Assembly (NCBI RefSeq): GCF_000346615.1
Contig: NZ_ANNU01000033.1
Location: 30,689-94,688 of the forward strand
Reading direction: 5' to 3'
Source of the DNA: Nafulsella turpanensis ZLM-10
GTDB taxonomy: Bacteria > Bacteroidota > Bacteroidia > Cytophagales > Cyclobacteriaceae
Length of the DNA: 64,000 nucleotides
Below are positions 15,763 through 25,544 of this stretch, one piece after another. Below the pieces are notes generated by a model that made no database searches, was not told the origin of the DNA, and saw only the letters and a program-made list of their open reading frames with translations. Numbering within the stretch: position 1 is the stretch's first letter; every line of letters begins with the position of its first letter. The position numbers were made by a program, and so were the translations under genes.

Positions 15763-18700
15763 TTATGCTTCTACTTCCGCTTTTAGTTTCGGGTTAGACC
15801 ACTTCCTTTCCTGCCACATGCTAAATAATACGGGAACCACGAACATAGTGAAGGTCTGGATGAGCATTCCGCCAAAGGTTGGAATGGCCATCGGAATCAT
15901 AATATCGGAACCTTTACCCGTAGAAGTTAATACCGGCAGCAAGGCAATAATCGTGGTGGCGGTGGTCATCACGGCAGGCCGAACCCTTTGACTACCGGCA
16001 ATTACCACTGCCCGTCGAATGGATGGTGTATCCGTAGTATTTTCTCTTGCGAATACCTGCTTCAGATAAGTACCCATGAGTACACCATCATCCGTGGCCA
16101 CTCCAAAGAGGGCGATAAAGCCTACCCACACGGCCACACTCAGGTTTACCGGGCCTATCTGGAAAACATCCCGCATATTCTCCCCGAAAAGGGTAAAGTC
16201 CAGGAACCAGGGCTGATTGTAAAGCCACAACAGGATAAAACCACCTGATAAGGCTACAAACACGCCTGAAAAGGCCATCATTGTAAGCTGAACATTTCCA
16301 AACTGAAAGTACAGGAGCAGGAAAATAGCCAGTAAGCTGATCGGAATTACGATGGAGAGGGTTTTTGCTGCCCTTATCTGGTTCTGGTAATTACCGGCAA
16401 ATTCAAAACTTACCCCTGGCGGCACCTCAAACTCACCTGAGGCAATCTTCTCCTGAATGAGTGCCTGCGCATTTTCCACTACCTCTACCTCAGCAAATCC
16501 AGGCTCTTTATCGAAGATGACATACGAAAGCAGATAGGTATCTTCACTTTTAATCATCTGAGGCCCCTGAACATATTCCACCTCTGCCAGCTGCCCTAAA
16601 GGCACCTGTACACCAATGGGCGTAGGAACCAAAATATCCTTTATATCTTCGGGATTATCCCTGAACTCACGGGCATAGCGTAAACGGACGGCATAACGCT
16701 CGCGCCCTTCCACCGTGGTGGTCATGGTCATCCCACCAATGGCCGCACTGATAATGCGCTGCACATCGCCTATGGACAAGCCGTAGCGGGCAATCGCCCT
16801 GCGGTCGATATCTAATTCTATGTAAGGCTTTCCCACCACCCGGTCGGCAAAGACAGAGGCAGGTTTTATTCCCGGAACCTGCGTCAGGATATCCTCCATT
16901 TCCAGGCCAACTGCTTCGATCGTTTCCAGGTCCGGGCCAAATACCTTTAGTCCCATTGGGGCCCGCATACCGGTAGATAACATTATCAGTCGGGTAGCAA
17001 TAGGCTGAAGCTTCGGCGCTGAGGTCATGCCAGGTATATGGGAGGCTGCAATAATCTCCTCCCAGATGTCATCGGGCGACTCAATATGGTCGCGCCACTG
17101 GCGGAAGTACTTGCCATCCGGATCCGGTATCAGCAGGGAAATATCCAAATCCTCACGCTCCATGGTTGCCGGGTCGAACACTTCCCCATTCTTTAATACA
17201 TACTGCTCTTCGTCATTCACCTTAAATGGCACACGATGACCGTCCTGGTCCCGCACATATTCCGACTTGTAGTTGATTACGTTTTCGAACATGGAAATAG
17301 GAGCAGGGTCCAGAGCTGTATTGGCGCGCCCCCATTTTCCTACAGTAATGTCTACTTCCGGAATAGCAGTAATCCGCTTATCGAGGAGGCGAATGGTTTC
17401 AAGATTTTCCTCTACTCCGGAATGCGGCATGGTGGAAGGCATCAGCAAAAAGGTTCCTTCATTGAGCGGAGGCATAAACTCTTCCCCGGCACCGGGAAAC
17501 TGCTCATCTAAAGTGGCCCATACAGCAGTTTTGCGAATGTCCCATCCCAGCTTTTCACTGGTATTGGCTACTACGCCAAAAACGGTATCGAATCCCTGCC
17601 AGGCCAAAATGCCAAAGAGAAATATCATTAGCGGAATGGAGAGAAATTTCCATTTATTTTCCAGGGCCCACTTCAGTATGGGTTGATAATACTTCACCAT
17701 CAAAAATAAAAGCCCCAACACCACAGCAATGATACCTGCTACAAAAACCAGGTTGATCAGGTAAGTATGATCCGCCCCTAAAGGAAGCCACTCTTTGTTA
17801 AGGAAGTAAAGCATTCCTACCAGCACGATTCCTATATTTAAATAGTTAGGATACTGCTTCTTATTTTCCGGCCAAATTGGCTCCAGCAGGTTATTAATGC
17901 CTAAGGCAATAAACATAATTCCCACCCATGGCACATAAAACAGCAGAAGGATACCTAAGGCAATAAGGCTGAAGTTCCACATTCTCCGGGTTCTCTTCTT
18001 CCCAAGATTCAACGAAAACAGCCCGTGTGCCAGGGCCGGAATTACCACCAGGCCTACAAACATGGCCGCCAGCAGGGCAAAGGTTTTGGTAAAGGCAAGG
18101 GGCCCGAACAGCTTTCCTTCCTGTCCGCTCATAGCAAAAACAGGGATGAAGCTAATGGTGGTCGTAGCCAGGGCCGTAAGCACAGCCGAAGCTATTTCTG
18201 TGGCACCCTCATAAATGACCTCCAGTTTAGAACGTCCTTCATTTTCCGGCATCTCCAGGTGACGGATGATATTTTCGGTAAAAATCACGCCCACATCCAG
18301 CATCACTCCAATGGCAATGGCAATACCTGAAAGGGACACAATGTTGGCATCCACCCCGGCATAGCGCATGACAATAAAAGTCATGAGCACGCCAATCGGC
18401 AGCAGACTGGAAATCATGATGGAAGCCCGCAGGTTAAGCACCAGCACGACTACTACGATTATACTGATGAGGATTTCCAGAATCAGTGCCTCCTCCAGTG
18501 TACCAAGGGTTTCGTAAATAAGCCCTGAGCGGTCATAAAATGGCACAATGGTTACTTTCGAGACTGTTCCATCGTCCAATACCTTGCTGGGAAGTCCGGG
18601 AGCGATATCTTCTATCTTGTCTTTTACATTATTGATAACGGCCAGCGGATTTGAGCCGTAGCGGGCTACTACAACGGCCCCTACGGCCTCGGCACCAGCT

Positions 18701-19587
18701 TTATCGAGCCCACCCCTTCGGGTAGCAGGTCCCATCTGTACTCGGGCGACCTCTTTCAAACGAATGGGCGTATTTTCATTCACCGCCACTACCGCCTCTT
18801 CGAGGTCTTCGATTTCTTCGATGTAGCCAAGCCCCCGAACAAGGTACTCCGCCTTATTAAACTCGATGGTTCGGGCTCCCACATCCATATTGCTTTCGTT
18901 CACCGCCCGCATAATATCTTCTACATCTACGCCATAGCTCTTCATGGCAATAGGGTCAATTTCCACCTGGTATTCTTTTACATAGCCCCCAATTGAGGCC
19001 ACTTCCGAGACACCTTCCGCGGCGGAAAGGGAATACTTTACATAGAAATCCTGAATGGAACGCAGCTCCTGAGGATCCCAACCGCCGGTAGGTTCACCGG
19101 TTTCGGGATTACGGCCTTCCAGGGTATACCAGTACACCTGCCCAAGGGCAGTGGCATCCGGCCCTAAGGCAGGCTGCACCCCTTCCGGTAACAGACCTGC
19201 CGGGAGGGAATTGAGTTTTTCTAAAATGCGGGAACGGCTCCAGTAGAACTCTACATCTTCTTCAAAAATGATGTAGATACTGGAAACGCCAAAGATAGAG
19301 CTACTGCGGATGGTTTTGACCCCCGGCACTCCCAGCAGGGCCGTGGTAAGCGGATAGGTAATCTGGTCCTCAATGTCCTGAGGCGACTTCCCCATCCATT
19401 CGGTATAAACGATTTGCTGATTTTCCCCGATATTCGGAATGGCATCTACGGGAACAGGGTCTCTGGGAATCCAGCTTTCCTCCCAGTTAAAAGGAGCTAC
19501 GGCAATGCCCCAGGCGACAAAGGCAACCGTAAGCAATACAGTAACGAGTTTATTCTCCAGGAAAAACCTAATGAGTCTATTAAGCAT
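15763..19587 (-). CDS. cusA: CusA heavy-metal efflux RND transporter
   Basis: 1274 residues, about 230 longer than E. coli CusA. It has the usual layout: MLNRLIRFFLENK start, periplasmic porter domains, membrane helices including GIAIAIGVMLDVGVIFTEN (the charged proton-relay helix), and the Met-rich substrate region (MPSTMPHSG and LSTGMRAPMGLK). The extra length is mainly an inserted multi-helix membrane segment after the GLFSLNLGKK region (about residues 525-645), plus a longer porter loop. It expels Cu(I)/Ag(I) from the periplasm using the proton gradient. It follows the HYC_CC_PP gene by 143 bp. Confidence 0.96.
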   Translation of the reverse strand: MLNRLIRFFLENKLVTVLLTVAFVAWGIAVAPFNWEESWIPRDPVPVDAIPNIGENQQIVYTEWMGKSPQDIEDQITYPLTTALLGVPGVKTIRSSSIFGVSSIYIIFEEDVEFYWSRSRILEKLNSLPAGLLPEGVQPALGPDATALGQVYWYTLEGRNPETGEPTGGWDPQELRSIQDFYVKYSLSAAEGVSEVASIGGYVKEYQVEIDPIAMKSYGVDVEDIMRAVNESNMDVGARTIEFNKAEYLVRGLGYIEEIEDLEEAVVAVNENTPIRLKEVARVQMGPATRRGGLDKAGAEAVGAVVVARYGSNPLAVINNVKDKIEDIAPGLPSKVLDDGTVSKVTIVPFYDRSGLIYETLGTLEEALILEILISIIVVVVLVLNLRASIMISSLLPIGVLMTFIVMRYAGVDANIVSLSGIAIAIGVMLDVGVIFTENIIRHLEMPENEGRSKLEVIYEGATEIASAVLTALATTTISFIPVFAMSGQEGKLFGPLAFTKTFALLAAMFVGLVVIPALAHGLFSLNLGKKRTRRMWNFSLIALGILLLFYVPWVGIMFIALGINNLLEPIWPENKKQYPNYLNIGIVLVGMLYFLNKEWLPLGADHTYLINLVFVAGIIAVVLGLLFLMVKYYQPILKWALENKWKFLSIPLMIFLFGILAWQGFDTVFGVVANTSEKLGWDIRKTAVWATLDEQFPGAGEEFMPPLNEGTFLLMPSTMPHSGVEENLETIRLLDKRITAIPEVDITVGKWGRANTALDPAPISMFENVINYKSEYVRDQDGHRVPFKVNDEEQYVLKNGEVFDPATMEREDLDISLLIPDPDGKYFRQWRDHIESPDDIWEEIIAASHIPGMTSAPKLQPIATRLIMLSTGMRAPMGLKVFGPDLETIEAVGLEMEDILTQVPGIKPASVFADRVVGKPYIELDIDRRAIARYGLSIGDVQRIISAAIGGMTMTTTVEGRERYAVRLRYAREFRDNPEDIKDILVPTPIGVQVPLGQLAEVEYVQGPQMIKSEDTYLLSYVIFDKEPGFAEVEVVENAQALIQEKIASGEFEVPPGVSFEFAGNYQNQIRAAKTLSIVIPISLLAIFLLLYFQFGNVQLTMMAFSGVFVALSGGFILLWLYNQPWFLDFTLFGENMRDVFQIGPVNLSVAVWVGFIALFGVATDDGVLMGTYLKQVFARENTTDTPSIRRAVVIAGSQRVRPAVMTTATTIIALLPVLTSTGKGSDIMIPMAIPTFGGMLIQTFTMFVVPVLFSMWQERKWSNPKLKAEVEA

Positions 19588-19730
19588 AGTTAATTTTATA
19601 TTGTTAAAGAATACACAGGCCTGCTTTGATAGACAAAACCAACGGAATAGTACAGTGCTATATAAGACTTATTCTATACTAAGACCCGTTTTGCCCAAGG
19701 CTTGTTTTAACCAAAAATTTACTATGCTTA

Positions 19731-20117
19731 TTAAAGAAGGAAGGACTGAACCCTGATATGGATACTGGGCTCAGTAAAGGGGGGGTATTTTAAAGTGGGT
19801 AATAAGTTATTGTTGTGCTCCTCTGTTAAAGGAGCAAACGCTAAAAACTTAATAAAGCTAACTAATGTGGCCTGTAATGCAGGCGTTAGTCTTACTTCCT
19901 GATGGTCTAGCTGAAAATCATCATCAACAGCATAATGATCTATCTCGCTCTCACACTCACAACCGGAGGGCATCTCCGCCTTATTACAGCATGGCTGAGT
20001 ATCATGACCTAATGAAACATGCGCCAGTATTTCTCCACAGAACTGCTTTGTCACAGCATATCCTGCCGTGCTGATTAGCAAGGAAAGGGTCAGGAATATG
20101 TGGAAGAATTTACGCAT
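19731..20117 (-). CDS. HYC_CC_PP-family exported small protein, first gene of the Cus operon
   Basis: 128 residues: signal peptide (MRKFFHIFLTLSLLISTAGYA), then a Cys-containing motif close to the family's HYC (TKQFCGEIL), a CC pair (TQPCCNKAEM) with two more Cys (GCECES), a hydrophobic segment, and PP (LKYPPF). Proteins of this type precede metal efflux genes in Bacteroidota. The Cys pattern suggests metal binding outside the cytoplasm; no biochemical role is known to me. Its promoter is described at 20137-20197. Confidence 0.75.
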   Translation of the reverse strand: MRKFFHIFLTLSLLISTAGYAVTKQFCGEILAHVSLGHDTQPCCNKAEMPSGCECESEIDHYAVDDDFQLDHQEVRLTPALQATLVSFIKFLAFAPLTEEHNNNLLPTLKYPPFTEPSIHIRVQSFLL

Positions 20118-20136
20118 TGGTTTTTATTTTCCTTTG

Positions 20137-20197
20137 CAAAGATAACGGTTAAATTATTTTTATGTGTTATATAATTGCGTTTTTAAGTTATATAATT
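20137..20197 (-). promoter_or_regulatory. Cus operon promoter with two identical 11-bp sites, candidate HMA-AraC target
   Basis: In the gene direction AATTATATAAC occurs twice, at the complement of 20187-20197 and of 20166-20176, 21 bp apart. TATCTTTG (complement of 20137-20144) is a perfect Bacteroidota -7 box and starts 20 nt after the extended inner site (20165-20176). The inner site therefore takes the place of the -33 box, the position bound by class II activators of the AraC family. The start codon is at 20117. Confidence 0.65.
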
Positions 20198-20624
20198 TGG
20201 GAATTTACCTGATTGAGCGTTAAAAATGCACAAAATCATTTTAAATTCTGATTTTCAAAAGCGAAAAGATTACTCAAAACTGGTCCAGGCTTCATACTAT
20301 TCTTGATTTTGACTGTAGCAAAAAGTGCCACCTTTTTTCCTGGTTTCTTCAAAATCTCCTGCCTTTAATCGGCGATGAATTTTTAATTTTGCTCCCTATT
20401 TGTACCTTGTCATTAGGTTTAGCTATTTATACGCCTGATAAACAGCTCTTTACAGATATTAAATGCCTTCTGTATCGCGGGAAGCTAACGCAGCACAATA
20501 TCTTAGCAAAAAAAAGCAATTGCAGGTAAGTTTAATTTTGGGTGGCATTTTTGACTTTAGTCTTCATAGGTCCATTTCCAGGAAAGCCTACAATAGCATA
20601 GAAACTACTTCTAACTATTTTACA
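20198..20624. other. intergenic stretch, no gene seen
   Basis: About 430 bp between the Cus promoter and the degenerate regulator. It is AT-rich. A plus-strand open frame beginning at 20463 has no recognisable content and runs into the regulator on the other strand. I see no hairpin with a T run. Confidence 0.5.
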
Positions 20625-21184
20625 TTAAAAATTCTCCAGGTTACCATTTCGCTTCTGCTTCAATTGTTTGTAGAATGAAGGAGAAAGTCCTGTGATTTTT
20701 TAAACTGATTAGATAAATGGGCTACACTGCTGTAATGAAGTTTATAGGATATTTCCGTCAGGTTTAGCTCATCGTATAGCAGCAGTTCTTTCACTCTTTC
20801 AATCTTATGAATAATGATATATTGTTGAATGGTAATCCCTTTTACTTCCGAAAAAATATTAGACAGATAGGTATAATCATAATTTAACCTTTCGCTTAGA
20901 AATTCAGAAAAATTCACCTTTGGGAGTTCGTCAGAATGGTGAATCATTTCAACAATTACATTTTTTATCTTTTCAATGAGAATGGCCCGCTTATCATCCA
21001 GCAATTCAAGCCCGGATTTCTCCAGGTTAATTTTCAATAAATTGCGCTGTTCCGGATTTATATCCTGTAGAATTTCAACCATTCCCAATTCCACTATTAC
21101 ACACTGAAAGCTCAGCTTCTCCAACTCCTCTTTCACCATCATTTTGCAACGAAGGCTTACCATGAATTTAATGTATAGTTTCAA
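20625..21184 (-). pseudogene. HMA-AraC regulator 3, degenerate (lost ligand and frameshift)
   Basis: The frame from 21184 gives a protein homologous to the other two HMA-AraC regulators (KIERVKELLLYDELNLTEISYKLHYSSVAHLSNQFKK), but it ends in SQDFLLHSTNN at 20660. Moving to the -1 frame at the run of six A restores the expected AraC ending (ITGLSPSFYKQLKQ, stop at 20625-20627). The metal motif is also altered: the CxxC of the paralogues is SLRC here (S10, C13), a one-base TGC to AGC type change. It is probably a decaying copy; slippage at the A run could still give some full-length product. Confidence 0.75.
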
Positions 21185-21295
21185 ATGAGATTGGGCCTAA
21201 TGAGTTGCCAAAGGTACATTAATTCCCTGTTAAACAAGCAAACACCAATTGTATTAATTCATCTGAAATACCGGCTTTACTTATGCCTTAAATAA

Positions 21296-21329
21296 AAAAA
21301 GGAGCGCTGCAGATGGCAACGCTCCTTTT
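21296..21329 (-). terminator. intrinsic terminator after the DUF3494 gene
   Basis: On the minus strand AAAAGGAGCG pairs with CGCTCCTTTT around a loop of about a dozen nt and is followed by a long T run (complement of the A run ending near 21300). It lies about 40 bp after the stop at 21369. Confidence 0.88.
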
Positions 21330-21368
21330 AAAATTATCAATCCAGTTCTGATGAAAGGTAAGCGAGTA

Positions 21369-22472
21369 TTAAGGTTGTGTAACGGCGTTTCCGTCAAGAA
21401 TTACCGCAGTTTGCGCCAGAATTCTGCCTTCATGGGTGGCTCCTGTGCCTAAAGTAACACCTGTCATAGAAAGAATAATTCCTTTAAATCCGGAGGTGGT
21501 TCCGAGTGTGACTTCCCCGCCAACCTGCCAGAAGATGTTCTTCGCCTGTGCACCACCGCTTAAGGTGATGTTTACCGCTGAACTTACGGCTAAGTCTCCC
21601 GCAATTTGGAAAATCCACACTTCGTTCGGGCCTCCGGAAATGGTAAGGTCCGTTGGGATGGAAACCGTATTGCTCCATTTGTATAAACCCGCAGAAAGAG
21701 TTCGCCCCCCTATATTTCCCGTGCCCAGCTCTGTAAAGTCTGGTGACGGACGGCTTGCAGCATCGTTGTATGCTGTAATCATGTTTTCTACAGCAGTGGT
21801 CAAATTTATGGGTGTAGGGTCGGCCATATCAGCTCCATAAACCTTGCCGGTAACCTGGGCAGAGGTTGCATAGCCCGTTGCATCTGTTAAGCTAAAGCCG
21901 GTAATGTAGGAAGTAGCAGCCGGACTTATCCCCATATCGCCTGTAATACTGGAAGTCGGATTATTGTTAATAGCGGTTTTGGCAAGAATTACATAATTGC
22001 CTGCAGCACCAAGTTCAACTACCGCTAAAGGTTCCTGTGCCTCTTCACCGGTGGTAAAAGACCATTCTGTAGCAGAAGCTAAGTTTTGACCATCCACCCC
22101 TTTCGCTTCCATGCTAATCATTGCTTTATATTCGAGATGGGCATCCATATCAGCAGAGGGAGTAAAAGTGGCCACTTTTGCTGAATAAGCCACTGTACCT
22201 TCAACTTCTGTTGTTCCCTTCTTTAGGGTAAAAGTGAACGCGTTAATGGTGGAGGCATCCATTTCCTCTGTAAAGGTTATTTTGATTACCTTATTTTTGG
22301 CGATATCAATAGCCTTGTTTTGGGGATCGGTGGTTGATACAGCAGACCTTGTAGAATCCGTTTCAATAGGAGGATCCGTTACAGGAGCAGGATCGATGTT
22401 TTGGGTTTCGCAGGCTGCCATTATCAAAATCAACAGCATTATCAGTACGTTTATTTTTTTCATATTTTTCAT
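21369..22472 (-). CDS. DUF3494 (ice-binding-like) lipoprotein with an N-terminal Ig-like domain
   Basis: About 367 residues from ATG at 22472, chosen because it gives a lipoprotein signal (MKKINVLIMLLILIMAAC); an in-frame ATG at 22568 would place 32 residues in front. Residues about 45-150 form an SbsA-type bacterial Ig-like domain (IKITFTEEMDASTINAFTF). The rest is a DUF3494 beta-solenoid (VILAKTAINNNPTSSITGDMG, then IFQIAGDLAVSSAVNITL). The domain is shared with bacterial ice-binding proteins, but many members are adhesins, so cold adaptation should not be assumed. It is anchored on the cell surface. Confidence 0.88.
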   Translation of the reverse strand: MKNMKKINVLIMLLILIMAACETQNIDPAPVTDPPIETDSTRSAVSTTDPQNKAIDIAKNKVIKITFTEEMDASTINAFTFTLKKGTTEVEGTVAYSAKVATFTPSADMDAHLEYKAMISMEAKGVDGQNLASATEWSFTTGEEAQEPLAVVELGAAGNYVILAKTAINNNPTSSITGDMGISPAATSYITGFSLTDATGYATSAQVTGKVYGADMADPTPINLTTAVENMITAYNDAASRPSPDFTELGTGNIGGRTLSAGLYKWSNTVSIPTDLTISGGPNEVWIFQIAGDLAVSSAVNITLSGGAQAKNIFWQVGGEVTLGTTSGFKGIILSMTGVTLGTGATHEGRILAQTAVILDGNAVTQP

Positions 22473-23422
22473 TTTGTTCTTTGAATGTGTGAGGGGTAAT
22501 TCGGTGTGCAGCTTAGCCCGGTTAGCAGCCCCGGAAAGGAGCTGCCATTTTTGTTTTGATCGGTCCACGATTTGGTTATATGATTACCCTACAAAGATGA
22601 GGTTAATGAAATTATGAAGTGTTGCAAAAGTCCGGCAGATTATTACATAATTCACTGTTATGGAAAGCAACCATACAAAGCCCCTGATTCTTATTCTAGA
22701 GGCAGTTCCATCCCTGTTCCGTTTTCTATAAAATGATGGTAGAATTTTTGATGTACCGCCCAAAGATCCGGGAGGCCTAGGTAACCATCAGCTAACTATC
22801 TGTCTATCTAATGGCGGGTTTTACCCACAGGCTAATCCTTTCCTGGTTAGGAAGGTGGCTGTTACAAAACCTTTATTCTTTCCACCTGATCTGCACATGA
22901 AAGAGACTTTTAAAGAGGTGAAGGAATACAGAATAGTAAATATGTGAAATATGTAACAAATTCTCTTTCCTATGTAATAATGTGCCGGAAAAACAACTCC
23001 ATCTTTATACTATCAATAACAAGTGCATTATTTCGGAAGGCCAACATCTGCCAGTAACGGACTTCAAAAAACCAATGCAATGCCGATTTGAAAGACCCGG
23101 TTCCTAAATTCCCTTCTATTCAAACCTCAGGCTTTGCTCCTGTAACCGTAGCTCTTTTAATAGAAAGGAATTTATCGGAAGTATCCTTTCCTACACCGGC
23201 AGAAAAGACGGCACATCTAAAGTGATTTGATTTGGGAAACATCTGGTATCACCTCCGGCAATAACTATCCGGAAGAAAGGTTATATAACCCTACCGTAAT
23301 GATCGATATCATTACGGCTAAAAAACTATTTGCAAACAAAGCCACTATTAAAAAAGAATATCTGAAATTAATTATGGGGTCTGTTCTTTTTTACCAAACT
23401 TAAACCCTTTACAAGGGTCCGG
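22473..23422. other. intergenic stretch with one long palindrome
   Basis: About 950 bp without a supported gene. CCGTAATGAT (23294-23303) is perfectly inverted at 23308-23317 around a 4-nt centre. No T run follows, so a terminator is unlikely; a regulator site is possible. The remainder shows no recognisable homology. Confidence 0.45.
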
Positions 23423-24655
23423 GTGAGGTTTAAAACAAAGCCCATACTACTTTTACCCGTCTTTTCTACCATAAACGGTTCTTTCGAAGAGAACCAAAAT
23501 CCAATGAAGTTAAAAACAAATAAATCCTATACTCTTATGGAGAAACCCCATAAAGGAAGAAAAGATAATCAGAAAATAAAAGAACTCATAGAGCTGAATG
23601 ATGAGCTTGAAAACTATTTCCGGAATACCATCATTCCCCAACTCTTTGTTGATGCAAATTTAATACTGCGCAAGTTTACCCCTCCGGCCATGAAGCAATT
23701 TAGCCTTACCGAAACCCATATTGGCCGACCGATGGAGGAAATGGCCGACAATATTCGGTATTCGACAATTGTAGAAAATATTCAGGAAGTAATTCGCACC
23801 GAAGAAGTTTTTGAAAAAGAAATCCAGACGACCGATTTGCGTTGGTTCCAGATGAACATTATTCCTTACCTTCTTAAAAAAGAAAACAGAACTAACGGGG
23901 TAATTATCACATTTGTGGACATTACCGACCGCATAAAGGTTTTAAAAGAGCTGGAACGCTTAAATGCGGCCCATGAAACCTTTATTTATTCAGTTTCGCA
24001 TGACCTTAAAGGCCCCCTTGCCAATATAGAAGGGCTTGTTCAGCACCTGGTCAAATCATCGGGAGAGTTAGCGGAAAAGATGGGAGAAGATAGCAAGGAG
24101 CAAAAATTTATTGCTGAATTGCTCGACCGCTCTGTTAAATCGATGAGAGACATCCTTAATGAGCTTTCTGAAATCGTAAAAATTGAAAAGAATTTCAAGG
24201 AACATGTAGAAACCGTTTACTTTGAAAATATCCTCCATGAGGTTGAAATGATGGTCAAAAGTAAAATCATCGAAAGCCAGGCAACAATCAGGTATGATAT
24301 CCAGGTGCGTGAAATAAAATTCTCCCGGAAAAACCTCAGAAGTATTTTGTATAACCTTATCAGTAATGGCATTAAATACCAGAAACCAGGGCAGGCGCCG
24401 GAAATAACCATTAAAACAGGAATAAAAGATGACATGCTACACATTTCTGTTTCTGATAACGGGCTAGGAATTGCCAATGATCAACAGGACCTCATTTTCA
24501 CCCCTTTTACCCGCCTGGAAAAAAGTATAGAAGGAACAGGAATCGGTTTATACCTGGTTAAGAAAATTGTAGAAAATGAGGGCGGGCAGATTATTATAAG
24601 CAGCAATCCCGGTGAAGGTTCACAATTTAATATTTACCTTAAACCAAAAGATTAA
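23423..24655 (+). CDS. PAS-domain sensor histidine kinase
   Basis: Up to 410 residues; starts at 23504 (MKLKTNKSYTL) or 23537 (MEKPHKGRKD) are equally possible. There is no membrane segment. Residues about 60-165 form a PAS domain (NTIIPQLFVDANLILRKFTPPA), then a HisKA dimerisation helix with the phosphorylated His in FIYSVSHDLKGPLANIEGLV, and a HATPase domain with N, G1 and G2 boxes (LYNLISNGIKYQ, VSDNGLGI, GTGIGLYLVKKIV). It is a soluble kinase without a response regulator beside it, so the partner is elsewhere. A terminator follows. Confidence 0.9.
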   Translation: MRFKTKPILLLPVFSTINGSFEENQNPMKLKTNKSYTLMEKPHKGRKDNQKIKELIELNDELENYFRNTIIPQLFVDANLILRKFTPPAMKQFSLTETHIGRPMEEMADNIRYSTIVENIQEVIRTEEVFEKEIQTTDLRWFQMNIIPYLLKKENRTNGVIITFVDITDRIKVLKELERLNAAHETFIYSVSHDLKGPLANIEGLVQHLVKSSGELAEKMGEDSKEQKFIAELLDRSVKSMRDILNELSEIVKIEKNFKEHVETVYFENILHEVEMMVKSKIIESQATIRYDIQVREIKFSRKNLRSILYNLISNGIKYQKPGQAPEITIKTGIKDDMLHISVSDNGLGIANDQQDLIFTPFTRLEKSIEGTGIGLYLVKKIVENEGGQIIISSNPGEGSQFNIYLKPKD

Positions 24656-24778
24656 AAAGTATTTGATTGATCCGGAAGCTGCTAAATTGGTAAGGCCAGT
24701 GTGTTAGGTAAAAGTGGTATATCTAAAATATAGTAGCCAAGAATTTATCTGGCAGGTACATCAGGTTAAAACTTCTCG

Positions 24779-24809
24779 TGATCCAGCTGTTTCTGGATCA
24801 TTTTTTTTT
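24779..24809 (+). terminator. intrinsic terminator downstream of the histidine kinase
   Basis: TGATCCAG (24779-24786) and CTGGATCA (24793-24800) pair around a 6-nt loop, followed by nine T (24801-24809). It lies about 125 bp after the stop of the kinase gene. Confidence 0.85.
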
Positions 24810-24971
24810 CTGCACCATCCCTTCGCTTTCAGGTGAAAGGCCTGGTTCCGAAAAAAATGTTTGATAGAATTCTGTCTGAACCTATAGAGCATCTTTTCCT
24901 TAGAAAGAGGAATACTTCTTAATAAGAAGGTCTGATATGGTGTCTTTCCGAAGCAGTGTTTCCCAGTAGGT

Positions 24972-25319
24972 TGATGCGGGGCAATTACCTGAAGGAACCA
25001 TCATTAGGAGTGATAACGGCAGTCAATTTATTGCAGCTAAGGTCAGGGAGTATCTGGAATTGGTAGGCCTGGAGCAGGAGTTTACGCATGTAGCTACCCC
25101 TGAGGAAAACGGGCATGTAGAGCTTATCACGGCATCCTGAAAAAAGAGCTTTTCCAGCGGTTCGAGTACCATAGTTTTTCTCAGACCAGGGAGTTGATTG
25201 ACCAGTATGTGCAGTACTACAATAACAAACCAAGGCATGAGAGCCTAAAAAGGCAAGCTCCAGAAAATGTTTGGTTGAGGGAAAAACACCTCCTGGAAAG
25301 AAAAGCTTGCGCCGCTTAG
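24972..25319 (+). pseudogene. IS3/IS481-type transposase fragment (DDE integrase C-terminal half)
   Basis: The frame reads QLPEGTIIRSDNGSQF, with the second catalytic Asp in SDNGSQF, then EQEFTHVATPEENGHVE with the third catalytic position, Glu, in PEENGH. It then shifts by one base near 25120. The next frame continues ILKKELFQRFEYHSF, YVQYYNNKPRHESLKRQAPENV and stops at 25317-25319. A single lost G explains the shift. The N-terminal half and the IS ends are missing, so this is a dead remnant. Confidence 0.85.
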
Positions 25320-25544
25320 ACAGACAGAACAGATAATACTTTTTTTCTTTTTCTAATGCCCCTCACTAAAAAAGGGGGGGTATTGGAAAAGGAAAAAAAG
25401 AAGAAATGAAGCAGAGAATAATCGAGAACTTTTAACCTTTGTCAATTAGAATACCTCTCCAGTTTTACGGGGTCTTAAACATTTTTCTGTTTTGAATATT
25501 TCACTTTCAGCTAAGCCTGTATTTCCCTTTGTATAAACTTTTCT
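25320..25544. other. short intergenic stretch downstream of the aromatic operon
   Basis: About 225 bp between the transposase remnant and the stop of the TyrA fusion. It holds low-complexity A/G and T runs around 25340-25415. I see no hairpin good enough to call a terminator. Confidence 0.4.

Noticed and set aside
20463..20678. 71-aa plus-strand open frame
   Set aside because: It overlaps the end of the degenerate regulator on the opposite strand and has no recognisable content.
24985..25238. two minus-strand open frames of 71-82 aa
   Set aside because: They are antisense to the transposase remnant, whose homology is on the plus strand.
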